64,000 bases of DNA from Lithodes maja (Eukaryota; Arthropoda; Malacostraca; Decapoda; Lithodidae), in assembly GCA_037953745.1 (NCBI GenBank), contig JBAKBP010003110.1:1-64000 (forward strand), given 5' to 3'. A program made the translations under genes and the position numbers. The notes under the pieces were generated by a model, which ran no database searches, was not told where the DNA came from, and saw only the letters and a list, made by a program, of their open reading frames with translations. This document shows, piece by piece, positions 9,657 to 20,589 of this stretch; the stretch's first letter is position 1, and the number at the start of each line of letters is the position of its first letter.

Positions 9657-10045
9657 ATATCTATCTATCTATCTATTGCCGGACGCCTTACTCCCCTTAC
9701 GAGGGTGGCCATACACAGAATGCCCCCAAGCGGACCTATTCCCTGTGAGAGGGACAACCCGAGCCAGTTTAGTAAAGGACTTACAGGATTGACCACTCAA
9801 TTTAGGATCCGTCCGACTCCGAGGCCCTCTGTGTATCTTGTTAGCACTATTTTTCTACAGTGGTGTTCAGCTAATCCATCCACTAACCTGCCTTACCCTT
9901 AGGTAAGCAGTACGGATTTGTATCAGGTTTACTCCCCTAGACAGGTTGCCAACCAAGGCTGACGAGTCCCATCCACCCGGATTTGTATAAGGTTGTCTCC
10001 CCTAGATGAGTTGCCGACCAAGGCTAACGAGTCCCATCCACCCAT
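9657..10045 (-). mobile_element. SINE-R copy 1 (minus)
   Basis: On minus it begins with two near-identical head units (GGGTGGATGGGACTCGTTAG and GGGTGGATGGGACTCGTCAG). The body matches 15703-16089, and it ends TGGCCACCCTCGTAAGGGG..GGCAATAGATAGATA. The tail is nearly that of the RTE-like LINE. No coding capacity; ORFs here are spurious. Confidence 0.75.
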
Positions 10046-10293
10046 ATATGCTTTCATTAAATTCCAATGGAGGTGTTTGGTGTTGTGGTGAAATTAATAA
10101 AAATTTAGATTACTAGATACTAATTCCTTATTTATATATTTATATCATCCATTTAATTTTGTTTACTATAAACTAATTCCTTCTTTCTTTACACATTATT
10201 ATCATCCCATTTATTGTGAATATTGAGTGTTTCAGTACTGTACTGTACAGTACTATTAAAGTTTAGATAATTTATGGTATGGCAGTTACTTAA

Positions 10294-10919
10294 CCCGGGA
10301 GCTGCGGGGAGACTCTTAAGAGTTCCCCCGGCGGACTGCGGGAAGACTTGAGAGTAAGTAAAATAAAAAATCAACTTTTGACATCGAAAAAAAAAAAAAA
10401 TATATTTTTATTTTTTATTTATTTATTTATTTTTTTGGCCCCTGGGCCATGCAAAATCTCAGTCCTCTACCTCCCCTTCTTCCCCACTTTCCTCCTCTCC
10501 TTCAGTTATCACCTATTTTCCCTATTATTCCCTTATTCTGAGGTATATTTTCGTGCTAACATTAGCGAGTTGCAAGCAGGGTGTTGTCATCACTGATGGC
10601 AAGCGAGTGCAAGAGAGAGAGAGAGAGTATCGATCGACTGTGTCTCAGTGGCCTTGGGGGAAATTGGCGGGAAAGCAGTTTGCCTCACCCATACATTATA
10701 CAACTCGCGGGCTATATCTCCGATTTTGACCATCCAAACGCTGTTTTCACTCGTTTTATTGTTGTTTCAGGTTAATACCTTTATAATCAACCCATAATAG
10801 GCGCATATGGATAATTATTAATGCTATTAATGGTACAATGAATATTTTAGTGACGGAAACACCTCAAATACGTCAGCACAGGGGGACGTTTTCAATTACC
10901 CCCATGCGCACTTGTTAGG
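10294..10919 (+). mobile_element. Repeat family C, copy 2 (TTAA-bounded)
   Basis: TTAA at 10290-10293 and 10920-10923 bounds 626 bp from CCCGGGAGCTGCGGGGAGAC to GCGCACTTGTTAGG. The ends are not clear inverted repeats, but the same ends recur in the inverse copy 20590-21211. Contains a GA microsatellite and an A/T tract. Confidence 0.65.
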
Positions 10920-11024
10920 TTAAGGGTAAAACATATGTAGATATGGCAAATGTTCCCTTTTTGTTTTCTTATTTTAATTAATATTACAAGAAGAGTGAAA
11001 GTCAACTGCAGTACTATGATAATG

Positions 11025-11215
11025 ATGTATGCATATAGCACATACCCCATTGCTGGAAGTGGCTGACTCGAGACAGAGCCCAAACAGAAACATTGAAAGT
11101 TCCAATTCTTAAGGTCCAGGACCACTATCGCGTATGTATATATGTTGAGTTGGAGAATTTTACAAGGGGAGGAGGATTCCTAGCATCCTGCCCCCATGAT
11201 AATGATAAAATCATA
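11025..11215 (-). repeat. LINE 3'UTR fragment (AGGCACATACCCC family)
   Basis: The plus strand reads GCACATACCCCATTGCTGG..GGCTGACTCGAGACAGAGCC..GGGGAGGAGGATTCCTAGC. The same block recurs at 30618-30790 and 47970-48170, and its inner part at 1190-1250, 22000-22060 and 43215-43300. Confidence 0.5.
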
Positions 11216-11455
11216 AAAATTATGACAGATATTCAGTACTTATTGATTGACAACTACTAAACCATAAAATCCCTTATCACTAACAAGTGAACAGCATAAC
11301 CTAACATAGCCTAGACATTAATGTGTGAAACAGGAAATCTGATATAAAATTAAATACATTCTTATAGTTCTTGTTAACTAGTATGCCTTAACTATTATAC
11401 AGTAGTATCAAATGACTTCTATGTGCTCACAACTACAGTACTGTATGAATTACTA

Positions 11456-11663
11456 TAGGTAGCACCAGTGAATTTGACAATAATCTTGACCCCTTAACTC
11501 AATATAACTCAAAATGAATGAAAGCAATAGGCTGATGTTTCTATCATTTGAGAAAAGTCCACCAGGAAATAGGTGGATATTTACAGCCAGTATGCACTAG
11601 GCTCTTTTGAGTTACACAGAAGTCAAGGATCAAGATTATTGTCAAGTTCGTTGGCGCTATCTA
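11456..11663. mobile_element. MITE family D, copy 1
   Basis: Ends TAGGTAGCACCAGTGAATTT and the inverse AAGTTCGTTGGCGCTA; inside them TTGACAATAATCTTGA is repeated in opposite orientation. Copies at 20365-20576 and 25796-26002. It is followed directly by the 33-bp minisatellite. Confidence 0.7.
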
Positions 11664-11761
11664 TAAAATATCATTAACTATTAGAACAGAAAAGTTTAAA
11701 ATATCATTAACTATTAGAACAGAAAAGTTTAAACTATCATTAACTATTAGAACAGAAAAGT
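11664..11761 (+). repeat. 33-bp minisatellite, segment 1
   Basis: Unit: AAAATATCATTAACTATTAG then AACAGAAAAGTTT. About three copies before the LINE-B insertion at 11762. The array resumes at 12438-12542 and again at 20067-20250, so two LINEs split one array. Confidence 0.85.
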
Positions 11762-12437
11762 ACAGACTATTCAAAACAAAGCCCTGAAGATCATTACAGG
11801 CTGCACAGTTACTACACCCACAGATCATCTACATCAAGAAACAAAAATCCTCAAAGTCAAAGACCATCTGGACATGAGAGGCACTCAATTCCTGGCAGCA
11901 GCCTCCACGAACCAAGACCACCCACTAAACTACATGGCAACACACCCACAGACACCAAGACATATCAAAACCAACACCCAGCACACGGTATCACACACAA
12001 TTATTGTCCTCTCTCCCTCCCTGCCCACCCCGAACCAACTTCCAGAAGCACATCCATACTCATATCTCTCGCCAATCCATCCACTCACTCACAGACAACA
12101 CGCAGCTGCATGCACGACCTCCCGAAATCCATCCTTCCGAATCCCTCCCTCCCTCGCGAGGACAGAGTCCACCTGGCCAGGCTGAGATGCGGACACCATC
12201 CAGCTCTCCTGAGCTATCAGAAGAGACTGGATGACTCCGTTGTCGACGCCTGCCCGGGATGTAACACGGCTCCCCATACCATTAAACAACATCATAGAAG
12301 ACTGCATTTCACACAACCACTTACGCCAACAACAACAACCTACACTCAATGAGAGCTCTGTGGGAAAGCCCGATCGTGGCCATGGCCTTCCTCAGGGACT
12401 CGGGGCTGTTCGGCCAGGCAGCTTAGGGAACAACAAC
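11762..12437 (+). pseudogene. LINE-B 3' fragment: RT C-terminus and shared tail
   Basis: Encodes only the post-RT region of a Jockey-like LINE: QNKALKIITGCTVTTPTDHL, HLDMRGTQFLAAAS, then after a frameshift HLARLRCGHHPALLSYQKRL and a Cys-rich CPGCNTAPHTIKQH end. Two frames are needed. The 3' end is GGGGCTGTTCGGCCAGGCAG, then GGAACAACAACAAC. An 11-bp target duplication (AACAGAAAAGT, 11751-11761 and 12438-12448) is made of minisatellite sequence, showing target-primed insertion into the array. Confidence 0.8.
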
Positions 12438-12542
12438 AACAGAAAAGTTTAAAATATCATTAACTATTAGAACAGAAAAGTATAAAATATCATTAACTAT
12501 TAGAACAGAAAAGTTTAAAATATCATTAACTATTAGAACAGA
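12438..12542 (+). repeat. 33-bp minisatellite, segment 2
   Basis: About three units between the LINE-B insertion and the I-type LINE. The last 12 bases (TATTAGAACAGA, 12531-12542) are the left target duplication of the I-type LINE. Confidence 0.85.
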
Positions 12543-13338
12543 CCCCGCCGTTGGGGAGCCACCTTGTCGTGGTGGCGGGGCTCGAAGCGGGGTCGCTGTC
12601 ATCCACTCTTCGGAGCAGGGATTACAGCGGCGTCGTGGACGAAGTACCCCCCCCCCCCCCCCCCCCCCCCGTCGTCTTTGGGATGAGCGGAACCTTCCGG
12701 TGACGGCGTTTTTCTGGTTCCCGATTTTGACCTCGCTTTGCGGAGGGTTTCCTCCTCCTTTTTCACTAAATTGTGCCGGCTAGGCTCAAGACGCCTTCCC
12801 TCGCTGAGTGGGGAGTTCTGACTCCTACCCATTTACAGGGGCAGTGGCAGCTAGCTCACTGCACGTGGGGGTTGGTACCGGGGGCGGCGGCGCGGTCGCC
12901 CGTGCTGTCGCTCCATGGACCGCCCATCAGTGAGGCCCGGTCTCGGTTTCCGGGGGTCCGGTCTACCTTCCTGGTGGGTTTCCTGGCATCTGTCCGGCTG
13001 CCCTCCATTACGTACAGATTGGGGAAGTTTGCAATTCGTTTTGCCCTCAGTCCCAGTATAGCGGTTTTGCCTAAGCTAGGCCTCTCTGTACGTAGTGGTG
13101 CTATCCCCCCTTGTCTAGGGGGGTAGGGTATGGGGATGAACCCCCTAGGACCTGCCCCTGTTTGTGCCGTCGGTGTGGGGGTCGGAGCTTCCTGCCTCGC
13201 GCCAGGGGGCTCTGTTAGCTCTTATGGTACGCTCTTTATTTTTGCTTTGTTTCTGATTTTTCTTTTCTTTTTCTTTCTTTTTCTTCCCCTTGGTTAGTTT
13301 TTCTTTCAATTAAAATAGTAAAAACAACTTGGGTCATC

Positions 13339-15544
13339 ATGGTCCGTCCATCCAACCCCACTACCCCGGACCAAGCTAAGGCGCACCCTGTCCCCGTCCC
13401 TGTCCCACGCGATCTCACGGACTCTCCACCTGACCTTTCTCAACTCTCTGGGGCTTCCGCCCTCGACGCGTCCGTACCTACTAGTACCGTACCAGCTCAA
13501 ACCTCCGACTCTCTCCTCATTGGCCGCTCTCCGGCGCCTTCCTCGGCTTTGACTTTGGTAGGCGTGGAGTGTGTCACCTCTCTTTCCGATTCTTCGTTAG
13601 TTCAGCCTGCTCTTTCTTCTACAGCTTCCTCTTCCATATCCCTCCCCGCTCCGCCAGTTCAGCCCTCTTCTCTTCCGTCGTTTGCTATCCCTTCTACTGC
13701 ATCTGCCACTCTTCCTTCCTCCATTGCTTCCTCATCTCACATCGTCACTTTCGAACCATATTCTCCTTCTTTTTCTTCTTCTTCGGTTCCTTCGCCTTCG
13801 GTTCCATCTACTTCAGTTTCTTCTTCTGCTCGCCCTCGTTCTTCTATTCTTCCTCTCTCCGATCTCTTTGCCCCTGCCGATTTTGTTAAATTCTTTTCTA
13901 TCCCCGCCTCAGCCCCTCTTGCCAGAGATGACCTTTTGTTCCACCTCAGTCTCCTTCAGAGGGTGGGCAAGGATGTCACTTTCCACTCTCGTCATGATCA
14001 TTCCCGTCTAGTTACAGTGCAAAACGAGTCAGGCTGCTGCTATGGCGGCCTTTGCAGATCCCAACGGTACTCCGATCCCTGCTTTTAAAGACCAAAGAAT
14101 GAACTCGTGCACAGGTACTGTCCTGATCCCTTCTTATATCCAACTCGGTGATCGGGACTTCAAAGATTGTGCCGACCTTATTGCTCAAGACCATGTTGTA
14201 ATTAATATTGTCTGTTACACCATCCAACCTCACCACAATTGCCGCTATCCCTCTAATATCGCTAAAATAACGTTCGATGGTAATATTCTCCCTTCTCACG
14301 TTATTGTCGGTGGTACTCGCATCGACGTCTTAGAATCCCTTCCCCGCCCTCAGCAGTGCAGGGGTTGCTGGCGTTTTGGCCATCCCGTGAAATACTGTCG
14401 CTTTCTCAACCCCGACTATCCTACATGCCCGTACTGTGCGCAACCTGGCCATATTGCTGATGAATGCCCGTCTACGACCCCCTGCTGCCTCAACTGTAAA
14501 GCCTCCCATCCTGCCTATTCCCGTGATTGCCCCGTTTACAAATTTGAATCTGAAGTTACAATTCTTAAAGCAAAACAAGGCCTTACTCACTCTGCTGCCC
14601 GTAAGGAAGCTCTTCGCCTGGGCTTCTCACCTCGTCCGATTTCTGCACTTATCTCTCACCCTCCCGTCTCTTCTTCCGCTCCCTCCGTTCCGCTTCCCTT
14701 GTCCTCTTCCTCTGTTCCGCTCTCTGTCCCTTCTTCCCTTACTTCTACGCCTTCGGTTTCTTCTGTCTCCACTCCTCCTATTACTGTCTCTTCGTCTTCT
14801 ATCCCTTTGTCTAACTCTTTCTCTGTGCTTGACTCTTCTACTCCTACTTCCGTTTCCTCTCCTTCCACTTCCTCTCCTCGCCCTCGCCCCTCTTCTTCTG
14901 GTTTGGCTCAACGCCCCACCCACCAGCGGTCCCATCCCAAGCCTTCCTCTAGTTCTCCTCCCTCGTCTCGTGGTTCCCTTTCCTTCCGGTCTCCTGTCTC
15001 TACCAAACGGATTTCCAAAATTCCCTCCCGTTCTCCCTCTCCCCACTCCTCTTCTAAACGCAGGGACTTCCACCGTAATGTCCGGAGTCCGAGTCCCGGT
15101 GAGAAGAAGAAAAAGAGGTTGCCTCCTTCCCCCGCCCCTCCTTCCTCCTCCTCTCCATCTCTTTCTTCTTCTTCCTGCTTTCGCCCTCCCTCTGACTTAA
15201 ACATGTCCTTTGAGTCCATTCCCAAGATTCGAGCCTTTCTCGATTCTTCTCGTCCCCCGCCTCTTACCGTTTCAGCTGACGTTCATCCCGTCCCCTCTAC
15301 ACTGCCCCTTACCCCTCAACCGCCTCCTCCTTCCCCTGTTCCCCCCTCTTCCGTCTCTGCCCCTTCCCAACCTTCTTCTCTTCCTTCTGTCTCTCTTTCA
15401 TCCTCTGCCCTTCCCTCCTCTCATTCTGGCCCTCCTCTTTCGCTGTCAAGCCTCCCTATGCCCCCCCGGTTTTCGGTCCTCCCCTCTGCCTCCTTCTCTT
15501 CTGTCTCCCCGTTAACCCATCCACCTCTTCATTGTTGTACATAA
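13339..15544 (+). pseudogene. I-type LINE ORF1 (Gag-like, one frameshift)
   Basis: ORF1 starts at ATG 13339 (MVRPSNPTTPDQAK). The frame from 13339 ends at 14088; the continuing frame is open from before 14042 to 15544, so a small indel near 14010-14040 breaks it. The N-terminal ~180 residues are Ser/Pro-rich and disordered. A folded middle carries three zinc knuckles (CRGCWRFGHPVKYC, CPYCAQPGHIADEC, CLNCKASHPAYSRDC, nt ~14355-14535), then comes a long Ser/Pro-rich tail. In I-type LINEs ORF1 binds element RNA as a ribonucleoprotein. About 730 residues if joined, long because of the low-complexity tail. Confidence 0.8.
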
Positions 15545-16310
15545 GTGTGTATTTTTTCCCTTTATCATTATTTGTATTTATCTGTCTCCCCATCCGCCTC
15601 TTCATTGTTGTGCATAAGTGTGTATTCTTCCCTTTTTTTTTTTTTTTTGGCTTTTGCCTCCTTTTAATTCTCCACATTATCCTCATTTATTATTATTATC
15701 ATTTACGGGTGGATGGGACTCGTTAGCCTTGGTCGGCAACTCATCTAGGGGAGACAACCTTATACAAATCCGGGTGGATGGGACTCGTCAGCCTTGGTTG
15801 GCAACCTGTCTAGGGGAGTAAACCTGATACAAATCCGTACTGCTTACCTAAGGGTAAGGCAGGTTAGTGGATGGATTAGCCGGACACCACTGTAGAAAAA
15901 TAGTGCTAACAAGATACACAGAGGGCCTCGGAGTCGGACGGATCCTGAATTGAGTGGTCAATCCTGTAAGTCCTTCACTAAACTGGCTCGGGTTGTCCCT
16001 CTCACAGGGAATAGGTCCGCTTGGGGGCATTCTGTGTATGGCCACCCTCGTAAGGGGAGTAAGGCGTCTGGCAATAGATAGATAGATAGATTATCCTCAT
16101 TCACCTTTTCTTAGTTGTACATAAGTGTGTGTGTTTTACCTTTATTGTTATTTGTGTATATTTCTTTCCTTCTCTGTGTGTCCTTCCTCTTTTTCTGTGC
16201 GTTCTTATTTTCGGTGGCTTTTGCCTCCTTTTCTGGTTTTCTTTTGTCTGTTTTCGTTGTTTTTTCGTCCTTTAGTCTCCTCTTAGTTTCTTTTTTCTTT
16301 TTCTTTTATT
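15545..16310 (+). other. Inter-ORF spacer of I-type LINE with SINE insertion
   Basis: Contains three spaced repeats of a block like TTGTACATAAGTGTGTATTT (about 15535, 15610 and 16115), the last separated from the others by SINE-R. A poly-T run is at 15635. No ORF is credible here. Confidence 0.6.
15688..16089 (+). mobile_element. SINE-R copy 2
   Basis: Flanked by a 12-bp duplication ATTATCCTCATT (15676-15687 and 16090-16101). It has a dimeric head (two GGGTGGATGGGACTCGT units), a unique body and a 3' tail TGGCCACCC...GGCGTCTGGCAATAGATAG. It inserted between ORF1 and ORF2 of the I-type LINE after that LINE arrived. Confidence 0.85.
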
Positions 16311-19300
16311 ATGTCCATTTTGCAGTGGAATCTTCGTAGTCTTAATGCTCAAAGGATTGACTTACGTTTTCTTCTTTCTCTTCACTCCCCTAAGGTCGTT
16401 TGTCTTCAGGAGACTCGTCTTTTCTCTCCTCCTGTTCCCTTTCCTCATTACTCTTTTTATAGTTCTCCCCACTCTCTCCATGATACTTGTCTTCTTATTC
16501 ATCGTTCTGTCCCTTTTGAAGAGCTGTCCTTTTCTACTCATTTCCCTTGCACCTTTGCTAGAGTCTATCTTGACCGCTGGTTAACAGTGGTTTCTGTGTA
16601 TTTGTCGCCTTCTCTTCCCATCGATTTTCCCGAATTCTCCGAGATTTTATCTAAGTTGCCCACTCCATTCTTAGTCCTTGGTGATTTTAATGGTCGGCAC
16701 ACCTTGTGGGGTGACAATGTTATTTCACCCCGGGGTCGTCGGCTTGAATCTTTTTATCCTTAATTCTGGTGCTCCTACTCATTTTGATGCTCGGACTCGT
16801 ACGTTTTCCTGTATCGATCTTTCCCTGTGTTCCCCTTCAGTTTCCCTTGATTTTCATTGGTCAGTTCTCGAGAATTCTCACAATTCCGACCATTTTCCCA
16901 TTCTCCTTTCTCTGACTACCTACTCTCCTACTCCTAACTCCCCTCGTTGGTGCTTCCAGCGGGCGGACTGGTCTTCTTTCGCTTCCCTTACTGTTCCTTC
17001 TTTGCTTCCTCCTCCTTTCTCATCGGTCCGTGTCATGCTCTCGTTTTTTCTGGATCTGGTTTTCGGTGCTGCTTTGACGTCCATTCCCCGGACGTCTCGC
17101 CCTTTCTCGTCTAAATGCGTCCCTTGGTGGTCTCCTGAGTGTTCCAGGGCCCTCCGGGTTAAACGGGCGGCTTGGAAAAGCTTTCGCCGTAAGCGTCTCA
17201 CCCCTGCTTCTCAGGAGTCGTTTTTTCTCTTTCGCCGTGCATCTGCTCTTTTCCGTCGTACTACCAAAGCCGCTAAACGCCGGAGTTGGGAGTCCTATGT
17301 TTCTTCTATTACGTCTCGCACTCCTGTCGCTTCGGTTTGGAAACGTATTCGTAAGATCTCTAGTAAACATCTTCCCTTCCATGCTCCAGTCCTCCGCATT
17401 GATGGTGTTTCTGTGGCAGACTCCGAAACAATTGCTAATCGATTGGGCTCGTACTTTAGCTCAGTTAGCAGTGGTTCTCACCTCTCTGCTGAGTTTCACT
17501 CGCTTAAAGTCGTTGCGGAAAGTACTCCAATTACTTTTAGTCTTTCCTCTGACGAATCCTATAATGCTCCTTTTTCCTCGACTGAGTTACACACCGCTCT
17601 CCGTGCCTGTAAGAACACTTCTGAGGGTCCTGATGGTATCCATTATCTCATGCTCAAACATCTTTCCTCGCAAGCTCTGGTCTTCTTGTTAGCTCTCTAT
17701 AACAAGATTTGGTCTTCTGGTGTTTTCCCTCCCTCTTGGAGTACTGCCCTGACCATACCTTTTCTTAAACCTGGCAAGTCTGGGTTCTCCCCACAGGACT
17801 ATCGCCCTATTGTCCTTACCAGTTGCCTGTGTAAACTCTTTGAACGTATGATTAACACTCGTCTCATGTGGATTCTTGAGTCGCGCCATTTGTTGTCTTC
17901 TTCCCAGTTCGGGTTCAGACGTGCTCGTAGTACGCTTGACCCACTCATTCGCTTGGAATCTTATATCAGGACAGCTTTTGCTCGTCGTCAAACTGTCATT
18001 GCTGTTTTTTCCGATCTCGAAAAAGCCTATGATTCTACCTGGAAGTACCACATTTTGCGTCGGCTCCGTTTTTGTGGCATTTACGGTAATCTAGGGGTCT
18101 TTATTCAGAATTTTCTTTCTTCTCGGTCCTTTCGTGTCAGAGTCGCTTCCCACTTATCTCGTCTTTACCCTCAGTTGGAAGGTGTCCCTCAGGGTTGTGT
18201 CCTGAGTACCGTCCTTTTTCTCATTGCTATCAACGGTATCGTGTCTTCTCTTCCTGTCGGGGTTCGGTCTTCCTTGTATGTCGACGACTTTGCGATTTAC
18301 GCAGCCGACTCAGATATTGCCGCTTTACATCTTCTTATCCAATCCGCTATTCTGGCTGTTTCTTCATGGGCAACCCGCCGCGGGTTCCGTTTTTCCACCT
18401 CCAAATCCTGCGCGATGTCCTTTACTCGTTGCCATTCTATTCCTCATCCTCCTCTTACTCTTTATGGTACTGCCCTCCCTTATCGTTCCTCTACTACTTT
18501 TTTGGGTCTTACTTTTGATTCTCGTCTTAATTGGTCCGCTCATGTTTCTTCTCTCAAGGTTGCTGCCTTACTCCGCCTCCGCCTTCTTCAGTCCTTGTCC
18601 CACCTCACTTGGGGTGCTGATCGAGCGCTTCTTCTTCGGCTTCATACGGTTCTTGTCCTCTCTAAGTTGGATTATGGCTGTCAAGTTTACTCTTCAGCCT
18701 CTGATTCTGTTCTCCATGCTCTTGATTCTGTTCATCACTCTGGTCTTCGTCTTGCCCTTGGTGCTTTTCGTTCCTCTCCTGTTGAAAGCCTCTATGCTGA
18801 GTCTGGTTTCCCTTCTCTTTATCGCCGTCGGGCTCTCCTGTTCCTTCGTTCTTACGCTCGCCTTCAACAATTCCCATCTTCACATCTTTCCCTTCCCCCT
18901 TCGGTCGTTGCTACTTTTTCGTCTCACCCCCGTCTTGGTTCTCCGTTTTCTGTCCGCATGCTCTCGCTGCTCGCATCGTGCTCTTTCCCTGTTTCTAACG
19001 TCCTCCCTTTCCGCTTTTGCTCTTTTCCCCCCTGGCTTTTCCCTCGTCCTTCGGTTTGCCCTTCCATCCTCCCTTGTTCCAAGTCCTCTACTTCTCCCCT
19101 CGTTCTTCGGTCTCGTTTCTTAGATCACCTCTCTCTTCACGCTACAACCACTCCTGTGTTTACTGATGGCTCCAAAACGTCGGTAGGCGTGGGGTTTGCC
19201 GTCCTTTTTCCCACTTGCTCGTATCAATATTCTTTACCTCCCGTTGCCAGTATTTTAACTGCTGAACTTTATGCTATTTTTATTGCCCTCCGTTTTATGT

Positions 19301-19983
19301 GTTCCTTCCCCTCCTCGTCCTTTACTTTGTTCTCTGATTCTCTCAGTGCTCTACTTATCTTACAGTCCTCCCCTGCTCTACATCCTTTAGTTCTTTCCAT
19401 TCAGGAATGGCTTTTCCGCCTTTCCGTCCGCAAAAAGCTTGTACATTTTTGCTGGGTTCCCAGTCACGTTGGCGTTTGCGGTAATGAGCGGGTTGATTGC
19501 CTTGCTCGTTCTGCTGCCGTGCGGGGTACCCGCTCCTCACTTGCTGTCCCGGCCTCTGATTTCTTCCCTGCCTTGTCCAGGTTTCTTTGGTCGAGGTGGC
19601 AGACTCAGTGGTCCACTATCTCCGTTAATAAACTTCGTTCTGTCAAACCGTCCGTTTCTGGGTGGTCTGATCCCTCCCACCGTAATCGCCGTTGGGAGAC
19701 GGCTTTGGCCCGTCTCCGCATTGGCCACACCAGACTTACCCATTCGTTTTTAATGTCCCGTTCTCCTCCGACTCTTTGCTCGCGCTGTACCGTTCAGCTT
19801 TCTGTCTCCCATCTTTTCCTCGATTGCCCCTTATTTTCCGTTGCCCGCACGCGTTTCTTCCCGTTTCTGGCTTTCCTCCGCCAGCCGCCATGTCTTGCAG
19901 ATTTTCTTTCTGAATCTCCCTCGTTTTCTATCTCCCGTATTATGTCCTTCCTTCATCATGTTCGAGTTCTCGATGATATTTAG
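16311..19983 (+). pseudogene. I-type LINE ORF2: APE endonuclease, RT, RNase H (one frameshift)
   Basis: The first frame (ATG 16311) carries the endonuclease start (ILQWNLRSLN, LQETR, LGDFNGRHTLWG) and stops at 16763. The rest is open in the next frame to 19983. The break is in a T run (TCTTTTTATCC, ~16750), a one-base change. It then shows the endonuclease end (SDHFPILL), RT motifs (GPDGIHYLMLKHL; QDYRPIVLTSCLCKLFE; VIAVFSDLEKAYDSTW; GVPQGCVLSTVLF; SLYVDDFAIY near nt 18270), and RNase H (VFTDGSKTS, LTAELYAIF, LFSDSLSAL, WVPSHVGVCGNERVD; nt ~19155-19520). A CCHC-like Cys/His region is near the end. Total ~1220 residues, normal for the group. Confidence 0.88.
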
Positions 19984-20066
19984 TTAACTTCCTTCCCATC
20001 TTTAAATATTTCGTGCCATATGGCCTTTGTCGCCTGGTGCGTTGACTTCATTAATGTAATGTAATG

Positions 20067-20250
20067 TATTAGAACAGAAAAGTTTAAAATATCATTAACT
20101 ATTAGAACAGAAAAGTATAAAATATCATTAACTATTAGAACAGAAAAGTTTAAAATATCATTAACTATTAGAACAGAAAAGTTTAAAATATCATTAACTA
20201 TTAGAACAGAAAAGTATAAAATATCATTAACTATTAGAACAGAAAAGTTT
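20067..20250 (+). repeat. 33-bp minisatellite, segment 3
   Basis: About five and a half units following the I-type LINE, starting with the right target duplication. It continues in phase with segment 2 once the LINE is ignored. Confidence 0.85.
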
Positions 20251-20253
20251 CCT

Positions 20254-20364
20254 AATCAAAACCTAATTCAACATGTGATATCTCATAAGTAGAAAACATT
20301 AAGTATATTGTACTGTACTGTACTTGGTGGCTAATGGATCTATGTTACCAAAGATAGGTTACTA
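20254..20364 (+). repeat. Duplicated ~110-bp segment, copy 1
   Basis: CCTAATCAAAACCTAATTCA...ACCAAAGATAGGTTACTA is repeated at 21228-21345. Copy 1 is followed by MITE family D, copy 2 is not, so copy 2 shows the site without that insertion. Confidence 0.65.
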
Positions 20365-20576
20365 TAGGTGGCACCAACCAACTTGACAATAATCTTGACC
20401 CCTTAACTTCTTATAACTCAAAATAAATGAAAGCAATCGGGCTGATGTTTCTATCATTTGGGAAGAGTCCACCAGGAAATAGGTGTGGCTATTTACAGCC
20501 AGTTTGCTCTAGGCCTTTTTGAGTTACAGAGAGGTCAAAGGTCAAGATTATTGTCAAGTTCGTTGGTGCTATCTAT
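20365..20576. mobile_element. MITE family D, copy 2
   Basis: Starts TAGGTGGCACCAACCAACTT and ends GTCAAGTTCGTTGGTGCTA, inverted relative to each other. About 212 bp. A partial 33-bp unit (ATCATTAAC) follows it, as after copy 1. Confidence 0.7.
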
Positions 20577-20589
20577 AAAACATCATTAA

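Larger units (their letters stand above)
12543..20066 (+). mobile_element. Full-length I-type LINE (7.5 kb)
   Basis: Bounded by TATTAGAACAGA at 12531-12542 and 20067-20078. It begins with a GC-rich hairpin (CCCCGCC...GGTGGCGGGG), has a ~0.8-kb 5'UTR with a C20 run, ORF1 (13339-15544), a spacer with SINE-R inside, ORF2 (16311-19983: APE endonuclease, RT, RNase H), and a short 3'UTR ending in TAATG repeats. Carrying RNase H places it in the I superfamily (I/Nimb-like); the exact clade is inferred. A 5'-truncated sister copy is at 22275-24196. Confidence 0.85.

Noticed and set aside
11664..12542. 33-bp repeats as a CRISPR array
   Set aside because: Contiguous units, no unique spacers; the interruptions are LINEs with target duplications.
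14627..15225. Minus-strand Arg/Gly- and Glu-rich ORFs opposite I-LINE ORF1
   Set aside because: They are shadows of the Ser/Pro-rich ORF1 tail; composition follows the sense codons and no start or motif supports them.
18224..19123. 299-residue Leu/Phe/Ser-rich + ORF (and its twin at 22356-23255)
   Set aside because: Looks like a membrane protein but overlaps the RT frame of the I-type LINE in another frame; low-complexity read of a T/C-rich coding strand.
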